Positions 28,801-40,301 are shown, counted from the stretch's first letter. The stretch: DNA of 64,000 nt from Osmia lignaria lignaria (GCF_051020975.1 NC_135042.1:4859888-4923887); one strand, 5' to 3'. Program-made: numbers and translations. The notes: generated by a model from the letters alone, not told the origin.

Positions 28801-31505
28801 TGGATGTTCCTGAACGAAAAGGGGTGGTGATGAGAAGTCATCAAGAAGACGACAGGAACTATTAGCAACGCCTCGGGATGGAAACCTTATCTGGATGGTC
28901 CTTATCGTGTTTAGTAATTCGCCTAATCACTTCGACTACCAGCTTCCAGGCGCTAAGCTTCGTCGTGCAAATCGCGTCGAAATAAGCAGCCCTGGCTACA
29001 CTTATGAGGCCCAATTTTCCGACCACGGAAGCTTTCATTATGGACAACTGGTTACGACCCGATGGAAATTCAACTATAATCATCTGCATCTACCTTTGCT
29101 CTAATACCAACTAAATATTATAACTGGTTAGCAATTTTTTCTTTGGTAAAAAGAAAATTTCAATTGCAATTTTTTAGCAATTACAATCGAAAGCTCGACA
29201 TTTATTTTACACGATAGAATATAAATTGCAATTATATAGTAATGAAGTTTTCCATTTGTATTATAATAGAAAAGGGGAGGGAGATACATATTAGCCGCAG
29301 AAACGAGGCGACGTGAAAAAGGCGAATATCCTATGAACAGGGCTCTCTGACGAGCCGATACGTGAGACCAAAGTGATTATGCATCAAAGCGAACCTCTTG
29401 AGGTCCGGGATATCGAATCGATATACGAATCTCCCTCGCTCAACCCTCTCTATTCTCTTCCCTTGCGAAACGCTACGTGCCAGCCTTTACTCTCCCCTGC
29501 CACGCTAATCTCATGATTGCACTGATTAACCCCACCTTTCTTGCCCATATGATCCCTCAATCGCCAGACTCGATCGTGATCTACGTAGTGAAAATCGACA
29601 CGGATCGTCCGAAGGAAAGAGTTAAAAATGAAAAGAAAAAAGAACATAGCCTTGTCTATAAATCATGGGATACTTTGAACAAGCTTCTGTTAATTATTGA
29701 GAATTTTAATTTTGAGTATCGTTTGGTGAAATTGATAAAGGCAATCGAAACCGGGGAGAAGCTTTCTAAAAATTTCAGCAGAAACGAAATGACGGGCGTT
29801 CGGGGCGGTGGGGAGGCGGGTAAAAACAGCGGGAAAACAGCGTTGATGCACGGGGTGACAAATGGATGATCAATAGCAGGCAAATTACGTGTACGGAGCA
29901 TTGTTGACCGAATGAAGCACCGCGTGACAACGGGAGCAACGGGAGCAGCACGATAATCGATGAGTGCGTCGCGTTCGCCTTGCAAAATGAAAAGCCTTCG
30001 AAACGGGGACGCGATAAATCACCGTGTCGTCCAGCCTTAAAACTTCATTCAACACCGTCAAGTATCATCCCCCCTCGGTGCACGAGAGACTACGTATACA
30101 GCATCCCCCTTTCTTCCCTCCATCTGCTTTCTTTCTCCGACCAGAACGTGTTAATATATTGGATAACTAAATCAAAGTGGTGAGAGTCTGAATTATATCG
30201 TACATCGGAAAATGTCGATAAGTTAAACGGAAAGGCGATAAATTTTGAAAGAAAATGGAAATAAAATTAAAGGGAAGCTGGTCGAAATCGTACGTATGTT
30301 GATTCGCGTGTCAAAAGTTTGACGAAACCTCGAGTACCGGACATTTTTACGATTGTTCAGCAGAATCGTTCCGTATTACCGCGAATTTCCCGGGTGCCGA
30401 GAGAGAAATGGCTGAGTCAGCCCGTTAGCAAACTTCCGGCTCGGTCTCTGTCGCTTATGAACTTCTAGGTAAGACGGGGGCCCGCAAAGTTGCAGGGCAA
30501 CCGATAAAAACTTGCAAGCGACGACGTGCCAGCCTTACGATCGACCAAAGAATCTCTCGTTTCTTTTCATTTCAATCACTCTTTTCGTTCGTCGATACGA
30601 ACTTTCCGAATCCTCCTACGACGGGTATCTCGCGAAATTTCCTTCAATCTTCTTTTCCTTATCTAGTTGAAACAGTAAATTGATGTATACGCTATCGAAA
30701 TTCATCATAAAGTTACGATAGATATAATATATAACAAAGTTTCAACGGTAAGAAAGAAAAATCGAATCGAATAAGGGGTGCGAAACGATTCAAGCTGTAA
30801 TTGGTAGAAACGCGTCGGCTTACGAGGCGTCGCGAAAGGGTTGGCGAAGGAGAGAAAAAAAAAAAAAGCTCCGCGACACGGAACGTGGAAGCGTTTCAGC
30901 AGTGCTCCGCTTGTTCGCTCATTTTTGCCGGGCTTCAATCCTTTCAGAGGCTTCGTTGCCGCCGAAAACAAGCAACGATGTATCACCGTAACGCGATTAA
31001 CCCTCAAATTTTCCCGTAAAGGGATTAGAAGCAGGGCACGAGCGGAACTGGCTTCGGACGTGTACACGTGCCGTCTTTCGGAGGCTAACGACATCGTAAC
31101 CACATCAATTTTTCTCCGTTTCAAAAATCAGAAACCCACGTACCTCACAATTTTCTATCTTTTCCAAGAAACTTTCATTTAAACAATGAATCTAAGATAC
31201 CCTTCGTAACCATCGATTCAGGGTGTTCTTAAACGAACGCGAGCAGATAGGCCAGCTAATTATAAAGTTAAATTAAATATTGATATGCAAGGATCCAACT
31301 TCCTGCAGGAAATAGGTTGCACCCCGTGAAATTTCACCCACGCGATCGCCGATTACCCTCGTCACGTTTTGCAAACAGATAATGTTCAAACGAGGGAAAT
31401 TAACTTTCCCCTCGTTAAGGAAATTTAATACGATATCGTAATTAATTTTTCTTCTCTCATATATGGCGCCTGTGTTTTTGAAATAAAAGGGTGAAATGTA
31501 CTCAC
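22801..31505 (-). other. Intron (last intron, 5' third)
   Basis: This is the 5' part of the long last intron, starting at the GTGAGT donor of the zipper exon. It holds one decayed repeat arm (25526-25622), four CTAT units near 26361-26376, GTC repeats near 27763-27780 and a long T run near 28121-28148. From the donor the zipper exon's frame stays open to a stop at 31273, which would only matter if the intron were retained. No independent gene was supported. Confidence 0.7.
25526..25622 (+). repeat. Solo arm of the foldback element family
   Basis: This matches the reverse complement of the left arm of the foldback element at 35324-35751. The first 33 bases, starting GAATATCAAAAA and running into GAATAAATGTTATC, are almost identical. 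It then matches both arms through GATAAAAG and the TAGTATAGCA-CCCATTTA region. It has lost its partner arm and the terminal sequences. Confidence 0.65.
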
Positions 31506-31818
31506 CGGACTCCGAGACGGAGGGACTGCCCGCAGACCTGTCGGAGTTCCTGGAGCTGGCGGTGGAACTGGTGCAGGAGGCCGTGCCGAGCGAGCATTCG
31601 GATACGCTTCGACGTTTCGAGAGGAGAGCCGCGGCCGCGGCTGCTCCTGACCCGCAAGAGGAACCGGTCGGGACGCTCGAACTCAACCCGTGCAGCCCGT
31701 GGAGCCCGTGGAGACCCGTCTGACTTGTCAGCTGCTCTAACCGTCGCCTGAGGAACCTCCGCTCGCGGGACAGCTGCTCTTTGTGCACCGCGTGCTTGCG
31801 TTCGCGCTCCTCCAGGCT
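31506..31818 (-). CDS. Mxd: Mxd/Mxi1-like bHLH-Zip repressor, exon encoding leucine zipper and Ser/Gly/Ala-rich linker
   Basis: This 313-bp minus-strand exon follows a CTGTTTTCAG acceptor in phase 0 and ends with one spare base before a GTGAGTAC donor. It continues the HLH exon in frame. Its first 30 residues form the zipper: SLEERERKHAVHKEQLSRER, then RFLRRRLEQL. Heptad positions 2, 9, 16, 23 and 30 are L, H, L, L, L. The KEQL-RE-RFL-RRLEQL pattern matches MXD/MXI1 zippers. After it come three GLH repeats with a fourth GL (residues 36-45), Ser/Gly-rich sequence, six alanines (59-64), then KRRSVSECSLG and a Ser-rich stretch ending SVSES. Vertebrate MXDs carry a comparable Ser-rich linker. The last base joins the final exon to make an Asp codon. 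The exon is clearly more GC-rich than the flanking introns. Open reading on the opposite strand here is a shadow. Confidence 0.94.
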
Positions 31819-34279
31819 CTGAAAACAGAAACGTCTCCCAATTATTAAAAAAAGAAAAAAGAAAAAGGGTAGACCGATCGATTTTGACGAATTCGCTTTC
31901 GAAACGATGGAAACAATATAGCCAGATTCATTAGCGAGTAACGAACGTTTCGAAGTATAAATTATCTGAATCGCGTGTTGGACTTTGCGAATTAACCGAA
32001 GCTTCATCGTAATCCTCCAGCTTTAGCAAACCTCGTTTTCCATTAGTTCTGTAATTTTTTCGCTGGTTTGCTGCTCGCTTTAAACCATTGTCCATTCGCG
32101 GAATGAATTTCGCGATAAATGAAGTTAGAAGAGAAAAAAAAATGAATGATAATTAAGATAAAAGGCATTTGCGCCGGCTTTGAAGCGACCGAAGCACGGT
32201 CAATTGTCTGCTTTGATCGTAAAACGAATCCTCTTACGCACAATTTACCAGAGAAGTTACAAGAAAACTTGAATCCCGCTTTTCATCAAATGGATTACCA
32301 TCTACCATTTAGAATTAAGGGTAATAAATCAAAGTGTAAATAATTGAATTTTTTTTTCTCAATTTTTATAAACAGATTACGTTACTAGAATAATATAGAA
32401 AAGAAAATCGAAGAATGAAAAAAGAACAGAAGGCTTGCATGTAAATAAGCAGAGTAAGAAGAACGATCGGGGGTGTAGAAAGCGATGAAAAGATGGGGTG
32501 GAAGCTGTCTGCGATTTATGACACCCTTCCAGAACACCAAGCACCGTAGGTCCTTTGTAATCACTTCTTCTGTTCGAAAGAGGGCCACGTCTCGGAATAA
32601 GAAGGCCGGATAAAAAAAGTAAGACCCGAACACAGAGGGTGATACAAAGATAAGCAATTGGCGCTAGCAGTGGAACAGTCGACGAATAATGCGACATGGA
32701 GGGAACCGATTAGAAAGCGGGACAAAATTCTCCCCGTACTTAAGGGTGCTACGGAACAAAGAAAAACACGTCTGCGGTATACTGCTAATGAAAGGGGAAG
32801 AAAAAGATAATATGGACTCGCATGGATACTATTGTGTCTAATGGAACGATCTTAATTACGTTCCATTAGCTCTTACCAGTTTTGTTAAATCAACAATTCA
32901 ATTTCTACCCTGGTATTCTCTGTCTAAAGCTAACATGTAAGATAAAAAAAAAAAAAAATTGTAAGAAAACCTACAGAAGCATTTAACAGGGAACGTCTTT
33001 GATAGAACGTTTAGAACGAAGCCTTAAACTCCAAGTTAATTAAGAGGATTTCTTTAATTATAGCGTTTATGAGCCTGCTTGTATTAATACTTTACGCCTG
33101 TTAGATCCAATCCAATAATCTCTAAGGTGCTGAAGGAAAAGAGCACATAAATTAAATTTTTGATATTTCATTATAAAAATTGTTTATAATAAAGATGCAT
33201 TCGTTATCTGGTTTTCATTCGTGTATACCGTTATCTCGAACTTGCCAGAGATAAGTTACGTAAGCGCATCTTCGATCGCGCGTGTAATTTACTCGCGGAG
33301 AGGGTTGTAACGCGAGTGGAAAGCGTCGCGATTAGAATTTCCCGGCACGAAATAGCCGCAGCGTCGCGTTTAAACCGGCTACCAGCCGTTTTACGAGCGT
33401 CTCGAAGCAACTCGCTCTTATCTCCGTTGTAAACTCGTATCAGAAGGAATGGAAAGCACGGGCAAAAGCAACTTTTCTAGGAGGACGCGTGTATCGAACG
33501 ACATTTGGTATCGTGGCTGGTCGTTATCTGGAATCGCTCGATTCTGACGACCTCGTCCCTTGGATTTTTCTTTAACGCCCTCGCGTTTTTATGGAGAAAA
33601 TTTGGAAAATTGTTGGTGAACGTATCAAAAGTTATATTTGAACGAGGAAAAAGGCAGAAAATTAGAAAATTAATTAAAATGATTGTCCGATTGAATCGAT
33701 GCGATTAATGGGTCCTTTCACGAGCGTCCTAATTATCTAACCTTTGACAGAGAAAAAGGAAAAATTCGACGCAGCACGTAACTGCTATTTTCCCGGCAAT
33801 TAAACACAATTGTCGCTAAGCGGCACTCGTTTCGTTTCCGGACATTAAATATCCCCCGCGAGAAAGGGTGGTCCGGCCAGTGCACGAAAACGAATCCTTC
33901 GGGACAGGCGGCCGGAAGAATTTAGTCCCGTTGAAAAAAAAAAAAAAGTCTCCCCTAATAGGCAACGGGCCCGTGCAACCTGATTTCACCCAAGTAAATT
34001 GCTTCTTTAAATCGAGCAGACGCACGCTTCGCCACAAACCATTTCACTTTCCCCGGTAATGAAAACGTACGTATAAAAAGAGGATACATTACCAACGGGA
34101 AGGCTGTTGCGTTTCATGGATTGTTGCTCGACGTTTGATTAACGATGAGATTAAAATATTTCACAAAAATATCTAACACTAATAACTGCGTATAACCTTT
34201 ATCGAGATCATTCGACGCCATGACACGCGACAATCGAACTGTTTTACTAAAAATCATCCCAGATGGCGCGTCCCCCCAT

Positions 34280-34293
34280 GCGCCTTAAGGCGC
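34280..34293. repeat. Perfect 14-bp GC-rich palindrome
   Basis: GCGCCTTAAGGCGC is self-complementary. It sits inside a short GC-rich island (about 34264-34310) in AT-rich intron, where GGCGCGTC occurs twice about 26 bp apart, each time followed by C/T-rich bases. No function is assigned. Confidence 0.5.
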
Positions 34294-34479
34294 GTCTCCA
34301 TATAGGGGCCGATACGCAACATTGATAAAAAAAGAAAAATAAATAAATGTGTGAAAAGTTAAAAAGATTGATAGGATAGATTAAATTTTAGTTCTGTAAC
34401 AACCACTTACAAAATATCAAACATTGAACGATACATTGTACCTCATATGTAACACGTTCTCATCTTCCTTTATTTCAAG

Positions 34480-34900
34480 AGTATTTTTCTCCTGTTTGTC
34501 TTCACCCACTTCTCACCCTTTCCCGAGCTCCTTCTTTATTATTTTCCTCGCGAGGAAGGGATGTTAAACCTCACCCTATCATTTCCACCGTATCTTCACC
34601 TTTCAACCTTCTACCCTCTTTCATCTTCCATTATTTATCTTTCCACCCTTATCTTCCTTCCCGTGTTACTTCCGTTTCTTTTATTTTCAGCAATATTCCC
34701 GACGCGAAGGGACATTCTTTCCTCTTCTTTTTTTTTTTTTTCTTTCTTCATCCTCCGCTACTCCCCTGGTTTTTCCTCTTTTCATTTTTCGATGGTTTTA
34801 TTCGCTCGTCGCGAATGTTACGCGCTCGTTCGCGACCCTTTATTTTTCCTTTCTACTTGTTTCCCTCGTCTCTTTCGAAGAGAACCGAGCTACCTTTTCT
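34480..34900 (+). repeat. Long pyrimidine-rich tract
   Basis: About 400 bp on the plus strand is strongly C/T-biased and includes a 14-base T run near 34727-34740. An open frame across it (34561-34917) is rich in Phe, Leu and Ser for composition reasons only. No gene is inferred. Confidence 0.5.
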
Positions 34901-35323
34901 ATCGTTTACGTTGGTAACGTCGCGTCGTTCGCATTAATGCATCGACGCGTTACAGTAGTTGCCTTAAGGGATCGATGCGGTGTTCGCAGGTCACGGAAGA
35001 AGGAAAAACAGGGAACCGCGATCGCGTTAAGGAGCACGACAACGACCGACTTCCGTTTTAGAAACGACGTGGCACCAGTTCCTTCCGTGATCGAACCGCG
35101 TTAACGTTCCTCCCTATCCTTAAAACGGTCTTCCGCGTTTCGAGAGTACTACCAGCAATAACAATAGCAATAGTGATTGCAATAAGACGGAAGTGGACGG
35201 TGAACGAAGAAGAGTCTCCATTTTAGAGGTTTCTTTGAGGATGGGAACGTTCAGTGTTATTCGTTTCGCATTCGGAATCAATTGCTCTGGGATTCTTTTT
35301 GTACCCGGCTCGATTTATAATTC

Positions 35324-35751
35324 TACAGGGTGAGACAGATAAAGTGTTGCTAACTATAGCAGCTATCGACCTAAGTATTCTTCTAGATTAAATAATACAA
35401 AGTGCTTGATTGCATGTTGCATATAAAACTTTTGTAAAATGGCTACCATTGGGTCAGAATAAATCAACGTCGTCTTTTTTAAATGGAATGTTATACTATT
35501 TTTTATTTATTTAAATAGCTTCTATAAGACTAGATAACATTTATTCAAACAATTTTTTGATATTCGTATTTGCTCTCATTATTCTCTTTTTGATTAGGAA
35601 AAATGATTTGATTTTATCCAGATTGATAAAAGCTACTTAAATAAGAAAAAAATAGTACAGCATCCTACCTTAGAAATAAAAAAAAAATGACTCCATGGTA
35701 GCCTTTTAAGAAAAATTTTTTATACACCACATAATCAGACACTTTATACCG
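35324..35751. mobile_element. Foldback (long inverted repeat) non-autonomous element, about 430 bp
   Basis: The left end is TACAGGGTGAGAC. The left arm (about 35438-35545) and right arm (about 35611-35715) are reverse complements with gaps. Shared stations in order are GGCTACCAT-G-GTCA, a T-rich stretch, the ATG-T-TACTATTTTTT-TTATTTAA region, TAGCTT-TAT and GATAA. Near the outer ends, ATAAAGTGTTGC on the left pairs with ATAAAGTGTCTG on the opposite strand at the right. The last bases of the right terminus seem lost. There is no coding potential. A related solo arm lies at 25526. Confidence 0.65.
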
Positions 35752-36479
35752 TTTAATTTAAAAGAAAAATTAGGTCGAGAGCTGCTAACGTTTTTAGCTT
35801 ATTTTATAATAATATGAAAGAATACAGAAAAATGATTAACACTAATTTAACTGGGAATGTATATACCTCTATTTACCTTTAAGAACAGATTTAATTTTAT
35901 CTAACCCAATGGAACGAATCATGAATTTTGATAAACGCATAAATTAAATGAATATAAAGAAGAGGAGTAAGGATCGTTGTAAGTCGACGGAAAGTCAGGC
36001 TAAGGTGTCGTCGCAAACAGAGAGTGGCGACGGACAATGGATGCGTAGTTAGTAAATTACTGGCTGGCCTGGCTGGTTAGCTGGCACAATGGCGTGCATG
36101 CGTGCATATGTAGCAGCGTGTGTTACTCGTATGCGTTTCGCTCGCGTGTGTTTGTTCTAGGTTGTGTGCAGCAACGCAACGGTTTGCACAGACCGGAGTG
36201 CAGCAGCGCGTATCCACCGTTCGTCCATGCATACAGAGGCCGCGTGGGAGATTCCTGGTATACATCAATCTGACCTCTGCTTCAGCTACCTGTACATTAT
36301 ACCAGGCTGCGTTAGATACCCGCGCCAAGATTTCACTCTGTCCTCCATTCCTGTTTTCCGAGACCATCGATGTGTTACAACGACCACCGTGTTCTCTGGA
36401 GATCGAGAAATCAACGTGACACCGATGGCATTTCGTGTTTCTTCGAGCGATTCGAAACTTTCGTAATTATGCAAAATTT

Positions 36480-36503
36480 ACCGTGCGTCGCCGACCTTCC
36501 GTA
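36480..36503 (-). repeat. Dispersed GC-rich motif, copy 1
   Basis: On the minus strand this contains GGAAGGTCGGCGACGCACGG followed by T, identical over 21 bases to the copies at 55631 and 57003. TACCAA lies a few bases before it, as in the other two copies. Flanking sequence beyond that does not align. Function unknown; see the findings. Confidence 0.75.
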
Positions 36504-37670
36504 CGGATCATTGGTATCCAGAGAAAATCATAATTGACTAAAATTTTTATTGAATCCCTATTTCTGTTTTCAAAACGCTTTCCAATTGAATATCGGACAA
36601 ATTTTCTGTCCCGACCAGAAAGGGCAAAGCGTCTGGGCGTCGAGAGTTCGACTAATTAGAGAACCGTCTAAGAGTGGCTCGCTCATTAACCAGCGCATGG
36701 CGATTTATCGTCAGCCTCTGGCCAACGAAAAGGGTGAAAAAAGACGAAAAACGGCCGCGAAAACGACGGGATTCGAGTTGATAGACGACAGACGGGGGTG
36801 GATAGAGGATGAAGGGCTGCGGTGTCGAGAGGGTAGCAACGAAGAGGAGAGTTGGAAGAGGAAATGAAGCGAGTCGAGGCTGCAAAGAAGCCGAGCCAAA
36901 GGAAAAATTAAAGGGGCTCGAAAGCAAGGGATGAAGTCCGTTTCTAGTTTACGCGGGAAAGGGGTGGCTACCACTGATGGGTCGAAAAGAACTCGTTCGT
37001 AGATCAATGATAGAAAGTTACCGAAAACTAACATTTCCAAATGGAAAGAGAATGTTTGAATGTAAAATAAATATTGTTTATTAAAAAGAAAGGGAAAAAT
37101 ACGAGATGTTTTCTAACACTTTATTTGTCCGCCCCTGGACTCTCTTTTCGTCTTCCAGCTTCCTTCCACCACCCCTAACCGCTCTCGACCGCGATATTCT
37201 TTTCACACTCGGCCATCTTTTCCGCCATCTTTCTCGCTAATTACCCGACCCGTTTTCCAAGCCAGAAATCTCCGTTCTTCCCTCTCTATACCCTCGCACC
37301 CTCGCTTCAACCCCTTCCTTCACCACGTAAGTGAACGGGTTTCTCGCGAATCGCGACTTCGCGAAAACCCCCATGAAATATTCAAACCCATCCAGGCTCG
37401 CTTAACTTTTATGGAACGGTTTTCTGCTCGCATCCGTCCACCACGATTCGCTGCGTGCAGATTACGAGGCAATAAACGTTTCCACGAGAGAAGTATTTCG
37501 TTAATGGGTAATAAGAATATTTTTAGGGGTAAATTATCGTAAGAATAGGAAAATAGATATAAAATTATAAAACTAAGGCAAACAGAATTACCTAATTCAA
37601 ATGTAGCGATCTGGTTACAAAAATTATTACAGTGCAATTGATGTAATATTTATTATAATAAACAACATAC

Positions 37671-37785
37671 CTTAATAAAACGCTTGGCCTTGGTCAAGAG
37701 ACCTAACGTGGTGTGTCTTGACGTTTCGGGACCCAATGGAACCAATACTTTCAGCTTTTCCAGGCAATTTCTGAGATGAGCTCTC
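37671..37785 (-). CDS. Mxd: Mxd/Mxi1-like bHLH-Zip repressor, internal exon encoding the helix-loop-helix
   Basis: Read on the minus strand this 115-bp exon starts after a TTACAG acceptor and ends before a GTATGTTG donor. Its first G completes an Arg codon split with the upstream exon; 38 codons follow. They begin RAHLRNCLEKLKVLVPLGPE and end with an SRHTTLGLLTKAKRFIK stretch. This is helix 1, loop and helix 2 of the Mad/Mxd/Mxi1 subfamily. The PLGP loop and the RHTTL-LL-KAK helix 2 are diagnostic and differ from Mnt, Max and Myc. In this family the HLH pairs with Max so the dimer binds CACGTG E-boxes and recruits Sin3-HDAC through an N-terminal SID. Only the end of the basic region lies here; the DNA-contacting residues should be in the previous exon, which I could not find before position 64000. 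The family assignment is strong; which vertebrate paralogue is closest is not decided. Confidence 0.95.
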
Positions 37786-37873
37786 CTGTAACAAAAAGGC
37801 AAACACGAATATGTTAATAAATTTCACTTTGATCGATTTTCTTTTTCTAAGTTTGTAAAAAATCTGCACCGGT

Positions 37874-37932
37874 CGGTTCAATTAAACGAACAGAATCGAC
37901 ACGGTTCAATTAAACGAACAGAATCGACACGG
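37874..37932. repeat. Exact 28-bp tandem duplication
   Basis: A 28-bp unit beginning CGGTTCAATTAAACGAACAG occurs twice head to tail, starting at 37874 and 37902, with no mismatch. It lies about 90 bp upstream (in transcript terms) of the HLH exon's acceptor. The perfect identity means the duplication is recent, so it may vary between individuals. Confidence 0.9.
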
Positions 37933-38435
37933 GAGGTTTAACCGTTCGCGCTAAACTCTCATTTCACCCCCTAGCTGTTCGGATTACCCCTTACAATCTC
38001 TCTAGCATCCGCTTTTCGCGTCACGTAGCCCTCGCGATGAATGGAGCGGAATTCAGCCGGCGGCGTTGGTCGCAAACGTAGGAGAAGGATGAAATTGAAG
38101 AAAATCCAGGATGGAAAGGGACGGTCCCTGTGGCGCCCTGTAAGAATTCGACCGCAACGAAAGGTTGGACGGTTCGCGATCGGGGAAAAGCGATAAGATT
38201 CCGATTATCGTGACGATCACGGGCCATTTAGCCGAGCGAATCGCGCGATAAACATACAACCGGAATACGAAAGCAGGAAACGCGCGGGAATTATTTCCCT
38301 CCGACGTAATGTCCTGCGGCGAACACTGGGTTAAAGAGGGTTGAAAACGTAGCCGAGGGTGACACCCTGAGAATTCGCCCTATCCGAACCGCACGATTTT
38401 CGATTGAGTAGTAAATCTTTCGATCGCCAGGTGTG

Positions 38436-38600
38436 ATTAATTCTACTTTCAATATAATTAATTATTGATTATTTAATGGAAAAATGTTGATCTAGTAAAA
38501 CACACTGATCTTACACAAAAGTCGCTTAATATTCCATAATTAATTCTATCTTTATTATAATTAATCATTGAATAATTAGTGGAACAATTTTAATCAAAAT
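38436..38600 (+). repeat. Diverged direct repeat, about 60 bp, spacing 103 bp
   Basis: ATTAATTCTA followed by ATATAATTAAT, ATTGA, ATTA and GGAA stations starts at 38436 and again at 38539, where it is slightly changed. The interval between the copies is not repeated a third time. It looks like an old local duplication in AT-rich intron. Confidence 0.55.
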
Positions 38601-40274
38601 TTTGAGAAAAGTAAACTTGTTAAAATTTTAAAGAAATGGGAATTTTCGGGTTACCGAACTTCCCTTGTCAAATTCGATCGAAAACCCCTAACAAACCGGT
38701 CGCTGGTATGATACGATGCCTCCAGAATCCAGCACGTCGGAACGAATTTGAAGAGGCTCTCCCTCGAGTGGATCTCGACGAAAAACAATATCCAAACCGA
38801 TGGAGCAGCCTTCCCAAAACAATTTATCCCCGTCGAATCCGTTGAATCTCACGACACGCTACCCTTTCGAGGGACAAGGAGCCCCAAGAGGCGGTCGGAG
38901 GATCGGCCTGCTGCTGTCTCCTCTCGAAGCTGTCCCAACGATCGAATCGATCCGGAGACTTTTCCAGATATTGTCGTCACGGGAGGTGCGTGTCGAAGCG
39001 TTATCGAGAGCAACACCCGAGAGCCAACCGTGTTCCTCATATTTTCCTCGGTTTTCGCGATTTATAATATTCCGCTGAACGGGGATAAAACATCACGCGA
39101 GCAACAGTCGACGACCATCTTGCCAGCCGGCTGTTGCCTATCGAAGAAAGAGAAAATTATTCCCCGCGATTACGCGAGACTGGGAAAATGCTTTAATAAT
39201 TCATAAGGGGCCACGGTGATTTTTCACGGAACGTTCTCTTCCAACGTTTCTGATCGCCTTTCTGCTTCGCTGATCCACGTTGCGTGCTCTCGACCTCTCT
39301 TGATCGAACGATTAACCAAGTACATGTTTTTATTTTTCAACGATCGTGTCGAAGATATTTCGAATAATTTTATATTATAATTCAAAATAGACGAGATTGA
39401 TTTCGATAAGAAATCGATCCAATTTTGAACGGGACTGTAGACAGCAAGATGCAGTACGCGAGTGCATTGGCCGGCTATGAGTTAGATCGCTTTAACAGCG
39501 GTCTGTAAACAGCCTCGGAACTCCGTTCCCTCTTCTCCTCCCTCGGCAACCCACTCCCTCTTCAACAGCACCCCTTCTATCTGGTAGATTCCACTGTAGC
39601 ATATTCGTTTCTCCATCTGCTCGCCTATTTCCTCCTCAGCTGTAACCAGAGTTCACGTGTACCATGATTCTCTTCGCCTCTTTTCTATCAGCCAACTGTT
39701 CTTCAAATTCACTAACCTCGGAAGAAATTCAGTTTAAATATTCTAAAAATCTTCGAATTTCAATAAATGATAATCTCGTTGTAACGATAGAGGATCGAGA
39801 GAAGCTGGCGTAAGCGTGGATGATCGTCGAAGGAAGACTTACAGCCACGTCGAAGTTAACGAACAAAGCCGTTCCCACGGAAGTAGCGCGGCCTGGAATG
39901 CCGGCGAACGACTTGTGCCGTCGACTACGAGGAAACGTAGATGCCGATAATTAGTACGTAAAAGCTGAAGCGTTACGGTAAGAGCGGATAATGTCACTTA
40001 CAGGGTGAACGAACCGGAGAGCGCGGACCGTTCGCAACAAGAAAACGGCTCGTTAGTTTTCTAACTGCGCTTTGTTTTCTTCGAGAATCAAGGGCGAACT
40101 TTAATTAGAATAATGTTTAATACGATGAAAAACTCGTTTAGACTCTAACGATAACCATTCCGTACGACGGTGAATCGCACCTTTAGAATTTATCGCCATT
40201 GCCCGCGACAGGATAAATTATTTATTAGACTCGATGATCCCTTCGCGATAAAAGGGTTAAAGAAAAACAAGGAC

Positions 40275-40301
40275 GGGGGGGGGGGGGGGGGGGGGGGGGG
40301 G
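40275..40301 (+). repeat. Uninterrupted run of 27 G
   Basis: 27 consecutive G residues lie on the plus strand (C on the transcribed strand's RNA sense). An apparent open frame through it encodes poly-Gly only because of the run. Such a run can form G-quadruplex structures. The true length may also be uncertain because homopolymers are hard to sequence. Confidence 0.9.

Larger units (their letters stand above)
31819..37670 (-). other. Intron between the HLH and zipper exons (5,852 bp)
   Basis: The intron is bounded by the GTATGTTG donor of the HLH exon and the CTGTTTTCAG acceptor of the zipper exon. It contains a perfect 14-bp palindrome (34280-34293), a pyrimidine-rich tract (about 34480-34900), a large foldback element (35324-35751) and one copy of the dispersed GC-rich motif (36480-36500). 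No other exon was recognised. An intron exactly between HLH helix 2 and the zipper separates two functional modules. Confidence 0.8.

Noticed and set aside
31491..31751. Plus-strand frames of 75-86 codons across the zipper exon
   Set aside because: They are antisense shadows of the GC-rich Mxd-like exon.
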